Assembly: GCF_001458335.1 (NCBI RefSeq)
Contig: NZ_CYTO01000024.1
Span: 119,294 to 183,293 of the forward strand
Source: Cognatishimia activa
GTDB taxonomy: Bacteria > Pseudomonadota > Alphaproteobacteria > Rhodobacterales > Rhodobacteraceae
Direction of reading: 5' to 3'
Length of the DNA stretch: 64,000 bases
Part shown: positions 36,703-46,900 of the stretch, piece by piece
Layout: each line of letters starts with the position of its first letter
Numbering within the stretch: position 1 is the first letter of the stretch
Made by a program: the position numbers and the translations under genes
The notes under the pieces: generated by a model
Told to the model about the DNA's origin: nothing
What the model saw: only the letters and a program-made list of their open reading frames with translations
Databases searched by the model: none

Positions 36703-38493
36703 ATGCCGACGATGAATTCAGGCCTAGGTGGCCCGGCAGGTTATGGTGAAAATGTCTATTCCACGTCGCCTAAAGCGGCGGGGAACAATGACGATGGCAG
36801 TATCGAGATTGATCTGACGTCCGTCTTTGGCGACGCAGGGATTAACTTTTTTGGTACCTATTACCAATCGCTCTACCTAAACTCTAACGGTTTGATCACC
36901 TTTGAGGGTCCCCAAACAGCCTACACGCCTTCAGGCATCTCTGGCTTGTCAGAGCCCGCTATCGCGCCGTTTTGGTCGGATGTGGACGTGAACAAAGGCG
37001 GCGAAATCTATTGGGATATCGACGAAGAAAGCGGCCAAATTACAATTACTTGGGATGATGTTGCGCCATATCGTAACGCCTCAACAGCGGGGACAAACTC
37101 TTTCCAGGTTGTGATTACCAGCACCGGTGATGGCAATTTCACTGTCGAGTATATTTACGAAAATATCGACTGGACCAACGGCTACACCGGCGATGCAACG
37201 GTTGGTGTGACCGATGGCGGGGACAACGACTTTGAACTTGAGGGTTCTGGCGATGGCTCCATCCTGAACACATTTGAAGGCAATGACTTTGATGTGGGCC
37301 AAGATGATGGGGTGTGGTCATTCGGTGTGCGTGATGGTGAGCCGGATTACCGAGACTACGTTGTGGAAGGCACAGATTCGGGCGAAGTGATCGACGCATC
37401 CTTCGTGGATGAAGATGGTGATCGCGTCGACAACGCAGACCATTTTGACGATTCTAATAACGATGAGATTGCCGCAGGTGGCGGCAACGACTCCGTGCTT
37501 GCTGGCCTTGGCGATGACACAATTCGCGGTGACGCGGGCGACGATACGCTGCTTGGAGAGGCCGGCAATGACATCCTTGATGGTGGCGTTGGTGATGACA
37601 GTCTCGTGGGCGGGGCAGGCAATGATACGTTTGTCTATCAGCCGGGCGATGGCCATGACACGATTGCCGACTTTGGGACCGATACAGCAGGTGATAATGC
37701 CGACAACATCGACCTATCTGGTTTTTATGACAGCATGGTCGAACTGCGGGCTGACCTAGATGACGATGGTATTCTCAACCAATCCAACAGTATCGAAAAT
37801 GGCGGTGACGTCGATTATTCCAACAATGATCAGTTTAGCGACAATGATAGCCTAACCTTCACAAATGTGGATCGTCGCGACTTTACCGAAGACAACACCG
37901 GGGTCGTTTGCTTCACCAAAGGCGCAATGATTACAACCAGCAAAGGTGATGTACCGATTGAGACTTTGCATGTTGGTGACCTTGTGCAAACGCGCGACAA
38001 TGGCTTGCAACCCATCTTGTGGATTGGTTGCCGCCGCTTGGGCCGTAAGAAACTATTGGAACGGCCAGATCTAAAACCTGTGCGTATCGCACCGCGTTTG
38101 ATTGGGACGAGCGAACCGCTTCTGGTATCGCCGCAACACGGAATGCTGTTGAGCGTGGATGGCGAAGAAAAACTGATCCGCGCCAAGCATTTGGCTGCGC
38201 TAGACGGTGGCCAGGCGCGCGTTGCAGAAGGTCAGCGCGAAGTGGTCTATTTCCATATTCTATTGGAAGATCACCAAATTATTTTCGCCAATGGAGCGCC
38301 GTCAGAGAGCTTTTATCCGGGTAGCCAAGCGCTTGGCTCGCTAAAAACGGCGGCACGGCGTGAGGTGTTTACACTGTTCCCTGAATTGCAAAATTTCAGC
38401 GCGGCAAAAGGTTATGGCACTCAGTCTCGCGATTTCATGAAACGCAAGAGCCTGCCTGACACTTTGCGTGCATTTGCTGTGGCGGGCCACTGA
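36703..38493 (+). CDS. Secreted protein with nidogen-like (NIDO), RTX calcium-binding and Hint domains
   Basis: Acidic 596-residue protein. The N-terminal part resembles a NIDO domain (LYLNSNGLITF, PAIAPFWSDVD, TNSFQVVITSTGDGNFTVEY). Residues of about 245-320 hold RTX nonapeptide repeats (GGGNDSVLAGLGDDTIRGD and following), binding calcium after secretion. Residues of about 405-540 form a Hint-type domain (VVCFTKGAMITTSKGDVPIE, LVSPQHGMLL, HILLEDHQIIFANGAPSESF). The RTX repeats imply type I secretion, with no signal peptide. ATG 36703 with AAGGAG at 36691-36696 is preferred over the GTG at 36679. Whether the Hint domain self-cleaves is unknown. Confidence 0.88.
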   Translation: MPTMNSGLGGPAGYGENVYSTSPKAAGNNDDGSIEIDLTSVFGDAGINFFGTYYQSLYLNSNGLITFEGPQTAYTPSGISGLSEPAIAPFWSDVDVNKGGEIYWDIDEESGQITITWDDVAPYRNASTAGTNSFQVVITSTGDGNFTVEYIYENIDWTNGYTGDATVGVTDGGDNDFELEGSGDGSILNTFEGNDFDVGQDDGVWSFGVRDGEPDYRDYVVEGTDSGEVIDASFVDEDGDRVDNADHFDDSNNDEIAAGGGNDSVLAGLGDDTIRGDAGDDTLLGEAGNDILDGGVGDDSLVGGAGNDTFVYQPGDGHDTIADFGTDTAGDNADNIDLSGFYDSMVELRADLDDDGILNQSNSIENGGDVDYSNNDQFSDNDSLTFTNVDRRDFTEDNTGVVCFTKGAMITTSKGDVPIETLHVGDLVQTRDNGLQPILWIGCRRLGRKKLLERPDLKPVRIAPRLIGTSEPLLVSPQHGMLLSVDGEEKLIRAKHLAALDGGQARVAEGQREVVYFHILLEDHQIIFANGAPSESFYPGSQALGSLKTAARREVFTLFPELQNFSAAKGYGTQSRDFMKRKSLPDTLRAFAVAGH

Positions 38494-38665
38494 TCATCAC
38501 CGCCGCTTTAGGGACATAGACGAAAAGAAGATCTGCGACGAAAACCGAGCAGTTGCAGCGAGAACATTACAGATTTGTCACAGGATTTTGCAGGCTTAGG
38601 CGATGTTCTGTGATTAAATACCCACTATGTTGGGTTGAGGACACGTAGACGTAAGAGAGGCAAAG
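38494..38665. other. Intergenic gap between the RTX/Hint gene and the DUF2235 gene
   Basis: 172 bases with no gene and no clear terminator or operator seen. Confidence 0.5.
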
Positions 38666-39736
38666 GTGAAACTCCCTCGCTGGGCATTCAAACTTCAAAC
38701 GTTGTTCCGTCGCAAAGTCTCTGGACGGCAGGCGGAAGGGTCAGCTGTTCGTGTACCCCAGATCCATATCGTAATTTTGGATGGCACCATGTCCTCTCTG
38801 GCCGATGGGATGCAAACCAACGCCGGGCAGACCTATCAATTGCTCAAGCAAGCGATTCCACCTGTATCCCTTTACTACGAAGCTGGCGTGCAATTTACCA
38901 AATGGCGCAATGCCCCTGACGTGATGATGGGCAAGGGGATCAATCGCCAAATTCGCCGCGCCTACGGTTTCTTGGCGACCCGTTATGAACCCGGCGACAA
39001 GATCTTTTTGTTTGGATATTCCCGCGGTGCTTTTGCTGTGCGCTCTCTTGCCGGGGTCATTGACCGCGTTGGTTTGCTGCGCGACGACTGCGCCACGGAA
39101 CGTAATGTACGGCAGGCCTACCGCCATTACGAACTTGATCCAGATTCCGATGCGACCAAGTCCTTTCGCGAAAACCTATGCCATCCCGAGGCAGAGATTG
39201 AGATGATTGGCGTCTGGGACACTGTGAAAGCGTTGGGGCTGCGTTTGCCGCTTCTGTGGCGATTGACCGAAAACCAACATGCCTTCCACGATCACCGGCT
39301 TGGTAAGTCAGTGCGCCATGGCTATCACGCGCTCGCGCTGCATGAGAACCGTTTGGCCTATGAACCCATTCTGTGGGAAGAAAAGGACAAGCATGAAGGC
39401 CGTGTTGAACAGGTTTGGTTCCACGGGGTCCATGCGGATATTGGTGGCCAATTGATGGGCAAAGAAGAGAGCAGGCCGCTTTCTAATATTCCACTCGTGT
39501 GGATGTTGGAGAAGTCAGAGGCTCTGGGTCTTCCATTGCCAGATGGGTGGAGATCACAGTTCCCACAGGATGTGGAAGCCCCTTCTATTGGCGCTTGGCA
39601 TGGTTGGGGAAAGCTGTTTTTGCTGCGCAAAAAACGCCAGCCGAAAAATGCGGCGACGCACTCTTTGCATGAATCCGTTGCTGAAAGGCGCCCAAGAAAA
39701 AGGCGCTCTCGGGCGTTTTTTCGAAAGCACGTCTAG
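38666..39736 (+). CDS. DUF2235 alpha/beta hydrolase (Tle1-like)
   Basis: Predicted hydrolase of 356 residues from the DUF2235 family, which includes Tle1 phospholipases. Visible: ILDGTMSSLADG near the N-terminus, the nucleophile elbow FGYSRGAFAVRSLAGVID, IGVWDTVKALG with the Asp, and VWFHGVHADIGG with the His. The C-terminus is very basic (Arg/Lys-rich). Start GTG 38666 has GAGAGG at 38655-38660. No type VI secretion genes are near, so a toxin role is not supported here; a housekeeping lipase/esterase role is equally possible. Converges with the thioesterase gene, overlapping by four bases. Confidence 0.85.
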   Translation: MKLPRWAFKLQTLFRRKVSGRQAEGSAVRVPQIHIVILDGTMSSLADGMQTNAGQTYQLLKQAIPPVSLYYEAGVQFTKWRNAPDVMMGKGINRQIRRAYGFLATRYEPGDKIFLFGYSRGAFAVRSLAGVIDRVGLLRDDCATERNVRQAYRHYELDPDSDATKSFRENLCHPEAEIEMIGVWDTVKALGLRLPLLWRLTENQHAFHDHRLGKSVRHGYHALALHENRLAYEPILWEEKDKHEGRVEQVWFHGVHADIGGQLMGKEESRPLSNIPLVWMLEKSEALGLPLPDGWRSQFPQDVEAPSIGAWHGWGKLFLLRKKRQPKNAATHSLHESVAERRPRKRRSRAFFRKHV

Positions 39737-40218
39737 GCTTTCATGATGATGCAGGTTGTGGATCCGGTGGCATAAAGGGCGTCGGTTTCCAGATCGCGAA
39801 TTTCACCATTTGCAATCCCTGTGCTGCGACCTGCGTGTTGGATCACTCCGGTTGCTTTGACTTTGCGGTCAATCGGGATCGAGCGGATGATGTTCACCTT
39901 GAATTCAAGGGTGGTGTAGTAACTGCCCTTTGGGACCTTCGTCATGACGGCACAAGCCATGCAGCTGTCTAAGACGGTTCCATACCATCCACCATGTACG
40001 GTGCGCAGCGGGTTTGTCGCCGTTGCCCCCGGGATGCCTTCAAAGGTTATCCGACCGTCTTCAACCTCGGTCAGCCAGAAGTTTAAAGTTTTTGCAATAG
40101 GTGGGCCATTCAGGGCCCCACTTAGGATCCCTTGCATGAACTCGAGCCCCGACATTGACAGCATTTGCTGCTGAGTGGGGAGCGTATCCATAAGGTCTGA
40201 GGATGCTTGATCGGTCAT
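39733..40218 (-). CDS. PaaI family acyl-CoA thioesterase (hotdog fold)
   Basis: Small thioesterase of 161 residues with the PaaI-type motif TVHGGWYGTVLDSCMACAV and YYTTLEFKVNIIRSI, both typical of the hotdog fold; no second domain. GGAGG sits seven bases before the ATG on the minus strand. Substrate unknown. Confidence 0.9.
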   Translation of the reverse strand: MTDQASSDLMDTLPTQQQMLSMSGLEFMQGILSGALNGPPIAKTLNFWLTEVEDGRITFEGIPGATATNPLRTVHGGWYGTVLDSCMACAVMTKVPKGSYYTTLEFKVNIIRSIPIDRKVKATGVIQHAGRSTGIANGEIRDLETDALYATGSTTCIIMKA

Positions 40219-40291
40219 AGGAGCCTCCTGTTTCCACCAGAAGGCTCCTGATATTTGTGCGATTCAACGAAGACGTCGCGTCACGGATGTC

Positions 40292-41158
40292 TTACGCGAC
40301 GTTCTCTAGTTTCGTGGCCGGAGTCACACCGAGTGCATGGCAAACGTCGCGGGTCAGCTCCGGACGGTTCAGAGTATAGAAGTGGAAGCTGTCCACCCCT
40401 TCAGTGCGCAAGTTGTCGCAAAGTTCGGTGCAGAGTGCTGTTGCCAGCAGCTCTTCACGCCCGTCGCGTTCTGCCTTTTCAAATGCGTCCTCCAACCAAG
40501 TTGGTACGTTCGTGCCACAACGTTTGGCAAAGCTGCGCACGCCCTTCCAATTTTCAATCGGAAGAATGCCAGGGATGATCGGCGCATCAATGCCCGCCTT
40601 CGCGCATGCATCGCGGAAGCGTAGGAATGTTTCAGGTTCAAAGAAGAACTGGGTCAGCGCTTCTTCGGCACCGGCGTCAATTTTGGCTTTCAGGAAAGCA
40701 ATATCAGCCGCTTGGTCTTTCGCCTCTGGGTGCTTTTCAGGATAAGCACCGACGCGGATCTTGAATTTGCCAGTGTCAGACAGCGCTTCGATGAGCTCAA
40801 CAGAACTGCCAAATCCGTCTGGGTGTGCTTTGAAACCGTCGCTGCCTTTAGGCGGGTCGCCACGCAGGGCTACGATTTCGTTGACACCTGCCGCTGCAAA
40901 GTCATTTGCAATTTTCAGGGTTTCTTCTTTGGTCGCGTCCACACAGGTCAGGTGAGCAGCCACATTCAGGCCACTGGACTTGTGCAATGTGGCAACCGCA
41001 TCGCGTGTGAGTTCGCGGGTTGTGCCACCGGCACCATAGGTCACGGACACAAAACGAGGGCACATGGGCGCCAGCACCTGCACAGTATCCCAAAGGCGGA
41101 AAGACGCCTCTAGGTTCTTGGGCGGGAAGAACTCAAAAGAGATTTTAGGTGCGGTCAT
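40292..41158 (-). CDS. metF: Methylenetetrahydrofolate reductase
   Basis: Flavoprotein reducing 5,10-methylene-THF to 5-methyl-THF for methionine synthesis. Family blocks: KISFEFFPPKN, FVSVTYGAGG, THELTCVD-like AAHLTCVDATKEE, ALRGDPPKG, and LTQFFFEPETFLRFRDAC. The length of 288 residues from the ATG at 41158 fits; the longer frame to 41275 overlaps the divergent metR and is rejected. Divergent from a MetR-like gene with a MetR-type box between them. Confidence 0.97.
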   Translation of the reverse strand: MTAPKISFEFFPPKNLEASFRLWDTVQVLAPMCPRFVSVTYGAGGTTRELTRDAVATLHKSSGLNVAAHLTCVDATKEETLKIANDFAAAGVNEIVALRGDPPKGSDGFKAHPDGFGSSVELIEALSDTGKFKIRVGAYPEKHPEAKDQAADIAFLKAKIDAGAEEALTQFFFEPETFLRFRDACAKAGIDAPIIPGILPIENWKGVRSFAKRCGTNVPTWLEDAFEKAERDGREELLATALCTELCDNLRTEGVDSFHFYTLNRPELTRDVCHALGVTPATKLENVA

Positions 41159-41207
41159 TTTTCTGGTCCGTTTTTTAGATGTGGGCCTTGTGACATGACT
41201 CGCGTTG

Positions 41208-41220
41208 TGAGAAAAGTTCA
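41208..41220. promoter_or_regulatory. MetR-type box in metF-metR intergenic region
   Basis: TGAGAAAAGTTCA matches the known MetR consensus TGAA-N5-TTCA with one mismatch. It lies 50 bases before metF and 29 before metR. A second inverted repeat, ACTCA (41225-41229) with TGAGT (41239-41243), follows. Confidence 0.6.
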
Positions 41221-41248
41221 TAATACTCAATAACAATATGAGTTTGAT

Positions 41249-42160
41249 ATGAAGATGCACATCGAATTCCGCCACCTACGCACGGTGAAAGCGATCCACG
41301 AATGTGGGGGTCTTGCGCGTGCTGCGGATCAACTGAATATCACTCAGTCGGCTTTATCTCACCAAATCAAAGGTTTAGAGGATCAGGCTGGCGTAGAGCT
41401 TTTTGTGCGCCGCTCAAAGCCGATGAAATTGTCCGCCGCTGGGATGCGTTTGCTGCGTCTTGCAGAACGGATTTTGCCTGAGGTTGAAGCGCTGGAAGAT
41501 GAATTTTCTGGGCTTCGTTCGGGCAATTCGGGCCGTCTTCATATTGCGATTGAATGCCATGCCTGCTTTGAATGGCTGTTCCCGGTGCTGGAACAGTTCC
41601 GTAAGAAATGGCCCGATGTGGATGTCGACATCCGCCCTGGTCTGGCGTTTGATGCGATGCCAGCCTTGCAAAAAGAAGAGGTGGATCTGGTTGTGTCCTC
41701 AGATCCCGAAGAGATGCCGGGCGTCGAGTTCTCGCATCTTTTTGACTACAAACCCGTCTTTGTGGCCTCTAGCAAACACCCATTAGCACAAAAAGAATTT
41801 GTCGAGGCCGAGGATTTTCGCGGCCAGACTTTGATTACTTATCCGGTGGAGCGGTCACGCTTGGATATCTTTAGTCAGCTTCTGACACCGGCGAAGGTCG
41901 AGCCGGATCGGGTACGCCAGGCGGAACTCACCGCCGTGATCTTATTGCTCGTGGCTTCCAATCGCGGCGTCGCAGTGCTGCCGGATTGGGTTGTGCGCGA
42001 GGTGAAATACAACTCCGATTATGTGACCCGACCTTTGACAGACGCCGGGATCACACGGGGGCTTTTTGCCGCCACACGTACCGACGATTTGGCCAAACCT
42101 TACATGCAGGATTTGATTAACCTTGCCGGGGCAGAGGCGCGTCGCTTGCAAAGCGTCTGA
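41249..42160 (+). CDS. metR: LysR family regulator, MetR-like
   Basis: LysR-type regulator of 303 residues. The N-terminal winged helix reads FRHLRTVKAIHECGGLARAA and LNITQSALSHQIKGLEDQAG; the substrate domain contains IECHACFEWLFPVLEQFRKKWP, characteristic of MetR. In known systems MetR uses homocysteine as co-effector and activates metE/metF. The divergent metF and a MetR-like box support the assignment. ATG 41255 is an alternative start. Confidence 0.93.
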   Translation: MKMHIEFRHLRTVKAIHECGGLARAADQLNITQSALSHQIKGLEDQAGVELFVRRSKPMKLSAAGMRLLRLAERILPEVEALEDEFSGLRSGNSGRLHIAIECHACFEWLFPVLEQFRKKWPDVDVDIRPGLAFDAMPALQKEEVDLVVSSDPEEMPGVEFSHLFDYKPVFVASSKHPLAQKEFVEAEDFRGQTLITYPVERSRLDIFSQLLTPAKVEPDRVRQAELTAVILLLVASNRGVAVLPDWVVREVKYNSDYVTRPLTDAGITRGLFAATRTDDLAKPYMQDLINLAGAEARRLQSV

Positions 42161-42262
42161 TCGACCAAATTTCTAAGCAAAAAACGCCCATTTGCGCGCC
42201 ATTGACCCTTGGCAAGAGCGGCAACTGGGTGTATCCGCGCACTCTGATGTCAAAGGAGCCGG

Positions 42263-43057
42263 ATGATGCAGGGCAGCGCCAATCTGAACATTATGATGAA
42301 AGCCGCGCGTAAAGCGGGGCGGTCTCTGGTGAAAGACTTCCGTGAAGTTGAAAACCTGCAGGTGTCTACCAAAGGCGCGGGCGACTTTGTGAGCAAAGCG
42401 GACATTGCGGCCGAGGCGATCTTGAAAGAAGAGCTGATGGGCGCGCGTCCGACTTACGGCTGGTTGGCCGAAGAAGGTGGCGAAGAAGCGGGTAAAGATC
42501 CAACCCGTCGCTGGATCGTTGACCCGCTCGATGGCACAACAAACTTCCTACATGGCCTGCCGCATTGGGCGATCTCCATCGCTCTGGAACACAAGGGCGA
42601 GATCGTGTCCGGGGTGATTTATGATCCGGCCAAAGACGAGATGTTCTATGCGGAAAAAGGCGAGGGTGCTTGGCTGAACGATAGCCAGCGTCTGCGCGTT
42701 TCTGGCCGCAACCGCATGATTGAATCCATCTTTGCAACTGGCGTTCCATTTGGTGGTCGCCGCGATCTGCCGGAAACACTCCAAGACCTGGCGCGCATCA
42801 TGCCAACTTGCGCCGGTGTGCGTCGTTGGGGCTCTGCAGCACTGGATATGGCCTATGTGGCTGCCGGTCGTTATGAGGGCTACTGGGAGCGGAACCTGAA
42901 CGCTTGGGATCTGGCCGCTGGGATCATTATTGTGAAAGAAGCTGGTGGCTTTGCGCGCGGTTTTGATGATGCGGACAATGTGCTTGAAACCGGTTCTGTG
43001 ATTGCGGCAAACGAGCCGATCTGGGATCAGTTCGCGAAAGTGATCCGCAGCGCTTAA
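42263..43057 (+). CDS. suhB: Inositol monophosphatase family protein
   Basis: Mg2+/Li+-sensitive phosphatase of 264 residues. Motifs: GDFVSKADIAAEAIL, WLAEEGGEE, the metal-binding WIVDPLDGTTNFLHGLPHWA and the C-terminal WERNLNAWDLAAGIIIVKEAGG. Substrates in the family include inositol phosphates and related sugars. ATG 42266 is seven bases from AAGGAG (42253-42258) and may be the real start. An intrinsic terminator follows. Confidence 0.95.
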   Translation: MMQGSANLNIMMKAARKAGRSLVKDFREVENLQVSTKGAGDFVSKADIAAEAILKEELMGARPTYGWLAEEGGEEAGKDPTRRWIVDPLDGTTNFLHGLPHWAISIALEHKGEIVSGVIYDPAKDEMFYAEKGEGAWLNDSQRLRVSGRNRMIESIFATGVPFGGRRDLPETLQDLARIMPTCAGVRRWGSAALDMAYVAAGRYEGYWERNLNAWDLAAGIIIVKEAGGFARGFDDADNVLETGSVIAANEPIWDQFAKVIRSA

Positions 43058-43080
43058 GCCTGCCGAAGCATCCTAAGATG

Positions 43081-43105
43081 AAAGGCGCCGCAGGGCGCCT
43101 TTTTT
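43081..43105 (+). terminator. Intrinsic terminator after inositol monophosphatase
   Basis: AAAGGCGCC (43081-43089), GCAG loop, GGCGCC (43094-43099) and six T. It may serve the converging rhomboid gene too. Confidence 0.93.
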
Positions 43106-43111
43106 GTTGGA

Positions 43112-43858
43112 TTATTTCCGGCGGCGCACGCGCGGGACATTGCTGCGCGCAAAGGAATAAGTGGCCTCTGGGTAGGGTGGATGCCCTTCCGTTTTTTGCC
43201 AAAAATTAGGCCCGCCCAAACGCAACCAAAGGGGGATCGTCAGCACCAAGCCGATGATAAATCCCCCCGCATGGGCCCAATAAGCGACGCCGCCTGCTGA
43301 CGTGTCCACAAGCACGCTGTTGACCATTTGCAGGCCAAACCAGACGCCCAGCATGACCCATGCTGGGACCGAGAAGACTTTGAAAAAGATAATGATTATC
43401 AGAAGGATATCGACCTTTGCTCGAGGGAAAAGCAAGAGATATCCGCCCATCACCGCTGCGACCGCTCCGGATGCGCCGATGGTTGGGATTTGGCTAAATG
43501 GCTCGGATACGACCTGTGCCAGCCCTGCGCCAATGCCGCCGAGAACATAGAAGATCAGGAAGCCCATATGGCCCATCTCGTCTTCCATGTTGTCGCCGAA
43601 AATCCAGAGGAAAAGCATGTTGCCAACGAGGTGCATGATGCCTCCATGAAGGAACATGGATGTCACAAGCCCTTGAAAGTCTTGGCCCGTGGAAATGCTT
43701 GCTGGGAACAATGCATAGTCGCTGTAAAACGCGTTTAGCAGACGCGGGTCATCGGACAGCGGCCAACTGTAAAGAAAAACCACCACATTGATCGCAATCA
43801 GCGCGTAAGTCATGAAAGGTGTACGGTCAGACGGATTATGGTCGCGAAATGGAAACAT
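43112..43858 (-). CDS. Rhomboid family intramembrane serine protease
   Basis: Membrane protease of 248 residues with six to seven helices. LVTSMFLHGGIMHLVGNMLFLWIFG contains the conserved HxxxN region (seen as MHLVGNMLF), TIGASGAVAAVMG the catalytic Ser, and YWAHAGGFIIGL the catalytic His. The C-terminus is short and basic. Substrate unknown. Confidence 0.95.
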   Translation of the reverse strand: MFPFRDHNPSDRTPFMTYALIAINVVVFLYSWPLSDDPRLLNAFYSDYALFPASISTGQDFQGLVTSMFLHGGIMHLVGNMLFLWIFGDNMEDEMGHMGFLIFYVLGGIGAGLAQVVSEPFSQIPTIGASGAVAAVMGGYLLLFPRAKVDILLIIIIFFKVFSVPAWVMLGVWFGLQMVNSVLVDTSAGGVAYWAHAGGFIIGLVLTIPLWLRLGGPNFWQKTEGHPPYPEATYSFARSNVPRVRRRK

Positions 43859-43938
43859 GGCCGCACGCTGACCGGGTTTGCCCAGGGCGTCAAGCGCGTC
43901 AAGCGCCCCAAGCGGGATTTAGAAGCGGTTGCCGGGCG

Positions 43939-46900
43939 TTAAGCCACCCCGCCCAACAGCGCCGCGTTGCCGCCTGACGCAGTGGTGTCCACGCACACGT
44001 GACGTTCACTGCGCGCGCGCGCTTCGTCTGGTTTGCCGACAATCAGAGGAATAATTGGCCCGCCGCGCTCTGCCAGTGCGGCCTCATAGGCGCGTGCGGA
44101 TTCCTCCGTGCCCCACCAGAGTACGCCTGAGAAGCCTTGAAGTTTGACCAGATCGTTAGGGCACAGCAGACCGCTTGCGGCCACTGCACGTCCTCCTAGG
44201 TCTTCAATCGCTTTCGCTTGTTCGATCGCGGTTTGGTGTCCTGGCCCCAGACACAACACTGGATCGCGGGACAAGGTCGACAAGCGATTGGATTCACCGG
44301 TCGGTCCTGGCAATGTTTCCGTCTGTACAGGTGCACCTTTTGGGGCTGTATCGATTGCGAGCTGCATAGGTTCACTTCCCTGCGTGGATGAGAACGTTTC
44401 CTCTGTTTGAACGGCATCCACCTTGCCGAAACGAGAGAGGTAGTGAGGGCCACCCGCTTTGGGGCCGGTGCCAGAAAGGCCCTCGCCGCCAAAGGGTTGG
44501 CTGCCGACAATCGCGCCGATCTGGTTGCGATTGACGTAAATGTTGCCCGCCTTGATGCGCTCGGACACGTGCTGGACGCGGTCATCAATTCGGGTCTGTA
44601 GGCCAAAAGTGAGGCCATAACCGGTGTTGTTAATGTCATCGATGACTTGGTCCAGCTCGTCCGCTTTAAAGGTTGCGACGTGCAAGACCGGGCCGAAAAT
44701 CTCACGCTCTAGATCCTTAATGCTATCGACCTTGATCATGGTCGGAGCGACAAAGGTTCCGGTTTGCGGCGTTGGCAGCTCAAACATCACGCGGCCTTCT
44801 TGGTCGGCCTGTGCGATATGGCTGGCAATGTCTTCTTGTGCCTTCGCGTCAATGACCGGACCGGAATCCGTTGCATAGCTCCAAGGATCACCCAACTGAA
44901 GTTCTTTCACGGCACCTTTGAGCATTTCGATGACTGGCGCGGCAATGTCTTCCTGCAGATAGAGGCAACGCAAAGCAGAGCAACGCTGACCCGCGGATTG
45001 GAACGCGCTTTCTACGATCGCCGTCACGGCCTGTTCGGGCAGGGCGGTGGAGTCCACGATCATCGCGTTCAGGCCACCGGTTTCCGCGATCAACGGTGTG
45101 CCCGGTGTCATGTTTTCTGCCATGGCTTTGCGAATGCGCTGCGCGGTGGCGGTCGAGCCTGTGAAACAAACGCCATTCACGCGCGGATCAGAGGTGATGG
45201 CTGCACCGACTTTTGAACCGCTGCCGGGCACCAATTGCAATGCGCTGCGTGGGACGCCCGCTTTGTGCAACAACTTGACAGCTTCATGGGCGATCAAAGG
45301 GGTTTGGTCTGCTGGCTTGGCGATAACCGCGTTTCCTGCCGCCAGCGCCGCCGAAATTTGGCCGCTGAAGATGGCCAATGGGAAGTTCCATGGGCTTATG
45401 CACGAGAATACGCCGGCAGCCGGTTTGGACGGAGCGTTGGCGCCATAATAGCGCAGGAAATCAACGGCTTCGCGCAGTTCTGCGACCTGGTCCATCGGCG
45501 TTTTGCCAGCTTCGCGTGCCAGAAGCGCAAAGAAAGCACCGAAGTTTTCTTCATAAAGATCTGCAGCCTTAGCCAGTATGTCGCCGCGTTCTTCAGGTGT
45601 CGCTGCCCAAGGCGCAGCAGATGAAATCGCGATCTCAACCGCTTCCGGGCTTGCATGAGACACTGTGCCGAGATCGTCACCAGGGCGGAACGGATTGCGA
45701 ACCGGCAAAGGTGAAAATTCAGGTGCGTCTCCCGCGATCAACGGCGCAGCGTGCCATTGAGTCGTGCGATATGTCTCTCGTGCAGCGTCTATTTTCTGCA
45801 TCGTCGGTACATCATGCAGGTCAAAACCGGCGGAGTTCATGCGCTCTGGTTCGTAAAGTTCCGCGCCATTCGGAATGCGGACGGCCGAAGCATCATAGAG
45901 TTCGAACGGATCCTTTGCGACGGTTTCAGGTGGGACGTCTTCGTCCACGATCTGGTTCACAAAAGAGCTGTTGGCCCCGTTCTCCAACAGGCGGCGCACA
46001 AGATAGGCCAGCAGGTCGCGGTGTGCACCAACAGGCGCATAGATCCTGCAGCGCGTGTCGTTTTGGGTTTTGACAATGTCGTGCAGACTTTCGCCCATGC
46101 CGTGTAGGCGTTGGAATTCATAACTTTGGCTGTCGGTTGCCATATCAAGCACCGCTGCCACTGTGTGCGCGTTGTGGGTAGCGAACTGCGGATAGATGCG
46201 GTCGGTCATGCCCAGCAATTTGCGCGCGTTGGCGATGTAGCTGATATCGGTGGCAGATTTCTGGGTAAAGACTGGGAAGTCTTCGAGCCCGTTGACCTGA
46301 GCGAGTTTGATTTCAGTGTCCCAATAGGCGCCTTTTACAAGCCTGACCATGATCTTGCGGTCAAGCCGTTCTGCGAGTTCGTACAGGTAATCCAACGTCG
46401 CACCAGCGCGTTTGCCATAGGCTTGAACCACGACACCAAATCCGTCCCAGCCTTCTAGCGCGGGCTCTGACAGAACGGTTTCGATCACATCCATGGAAAT
46501 GCTCAACCGATCCGCTTCTTCTGCGTCAATGTTTAGGCCCATCCCCGCTGATTTCGCCAAGAGCGCCAACGACCGCAGGCGCGGGACCAGCTCTTCCATC
46601 ACACGCGCGCGCTGGGGCAATTCATACCGCGGATGAAGTGCAGACAGTTTTACAGAGATGCCTGGGTTCTTGCGGATATCCTTGTGGGTACAGGCCACAG
46701 CTATGGCGGTGATCGCGCGGGAATAGGCCAAATGATAACGCATGGCGTCCGCATCGGTCTTTGCCGCTTCGCCGAGCATGTCATAGGAATATGTAAACCC
46801 GTCTTTTTCCAGTTCCTCAGCGCGCTTCATTGCGTTGACAATGGTTTCGCCCAGAACAAATTGACGGCCCATTTCCTTCATCGCGCGTGCAACGGCGGTT

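Noticed and set aside
38666..39736. Type VI secretion lipase effector with immunity gene
   Set aside because: No VgrG, PAAR or immunity-like gene is nearby; the flanking gene is a PaaI thioesterase on the other strand.
41159..41275. N-terminal extension of MetF
   Set aside because: The extension overlaps the divergent metR start and has no similarity to the family; ATG 41158 begins the conserved sequence.
43859..43938. Direct repeat GCGTCAAGC between rhomboid and putA genes
   Set aside because: Only two short copies, no flanking structure; chance similarity is likely.
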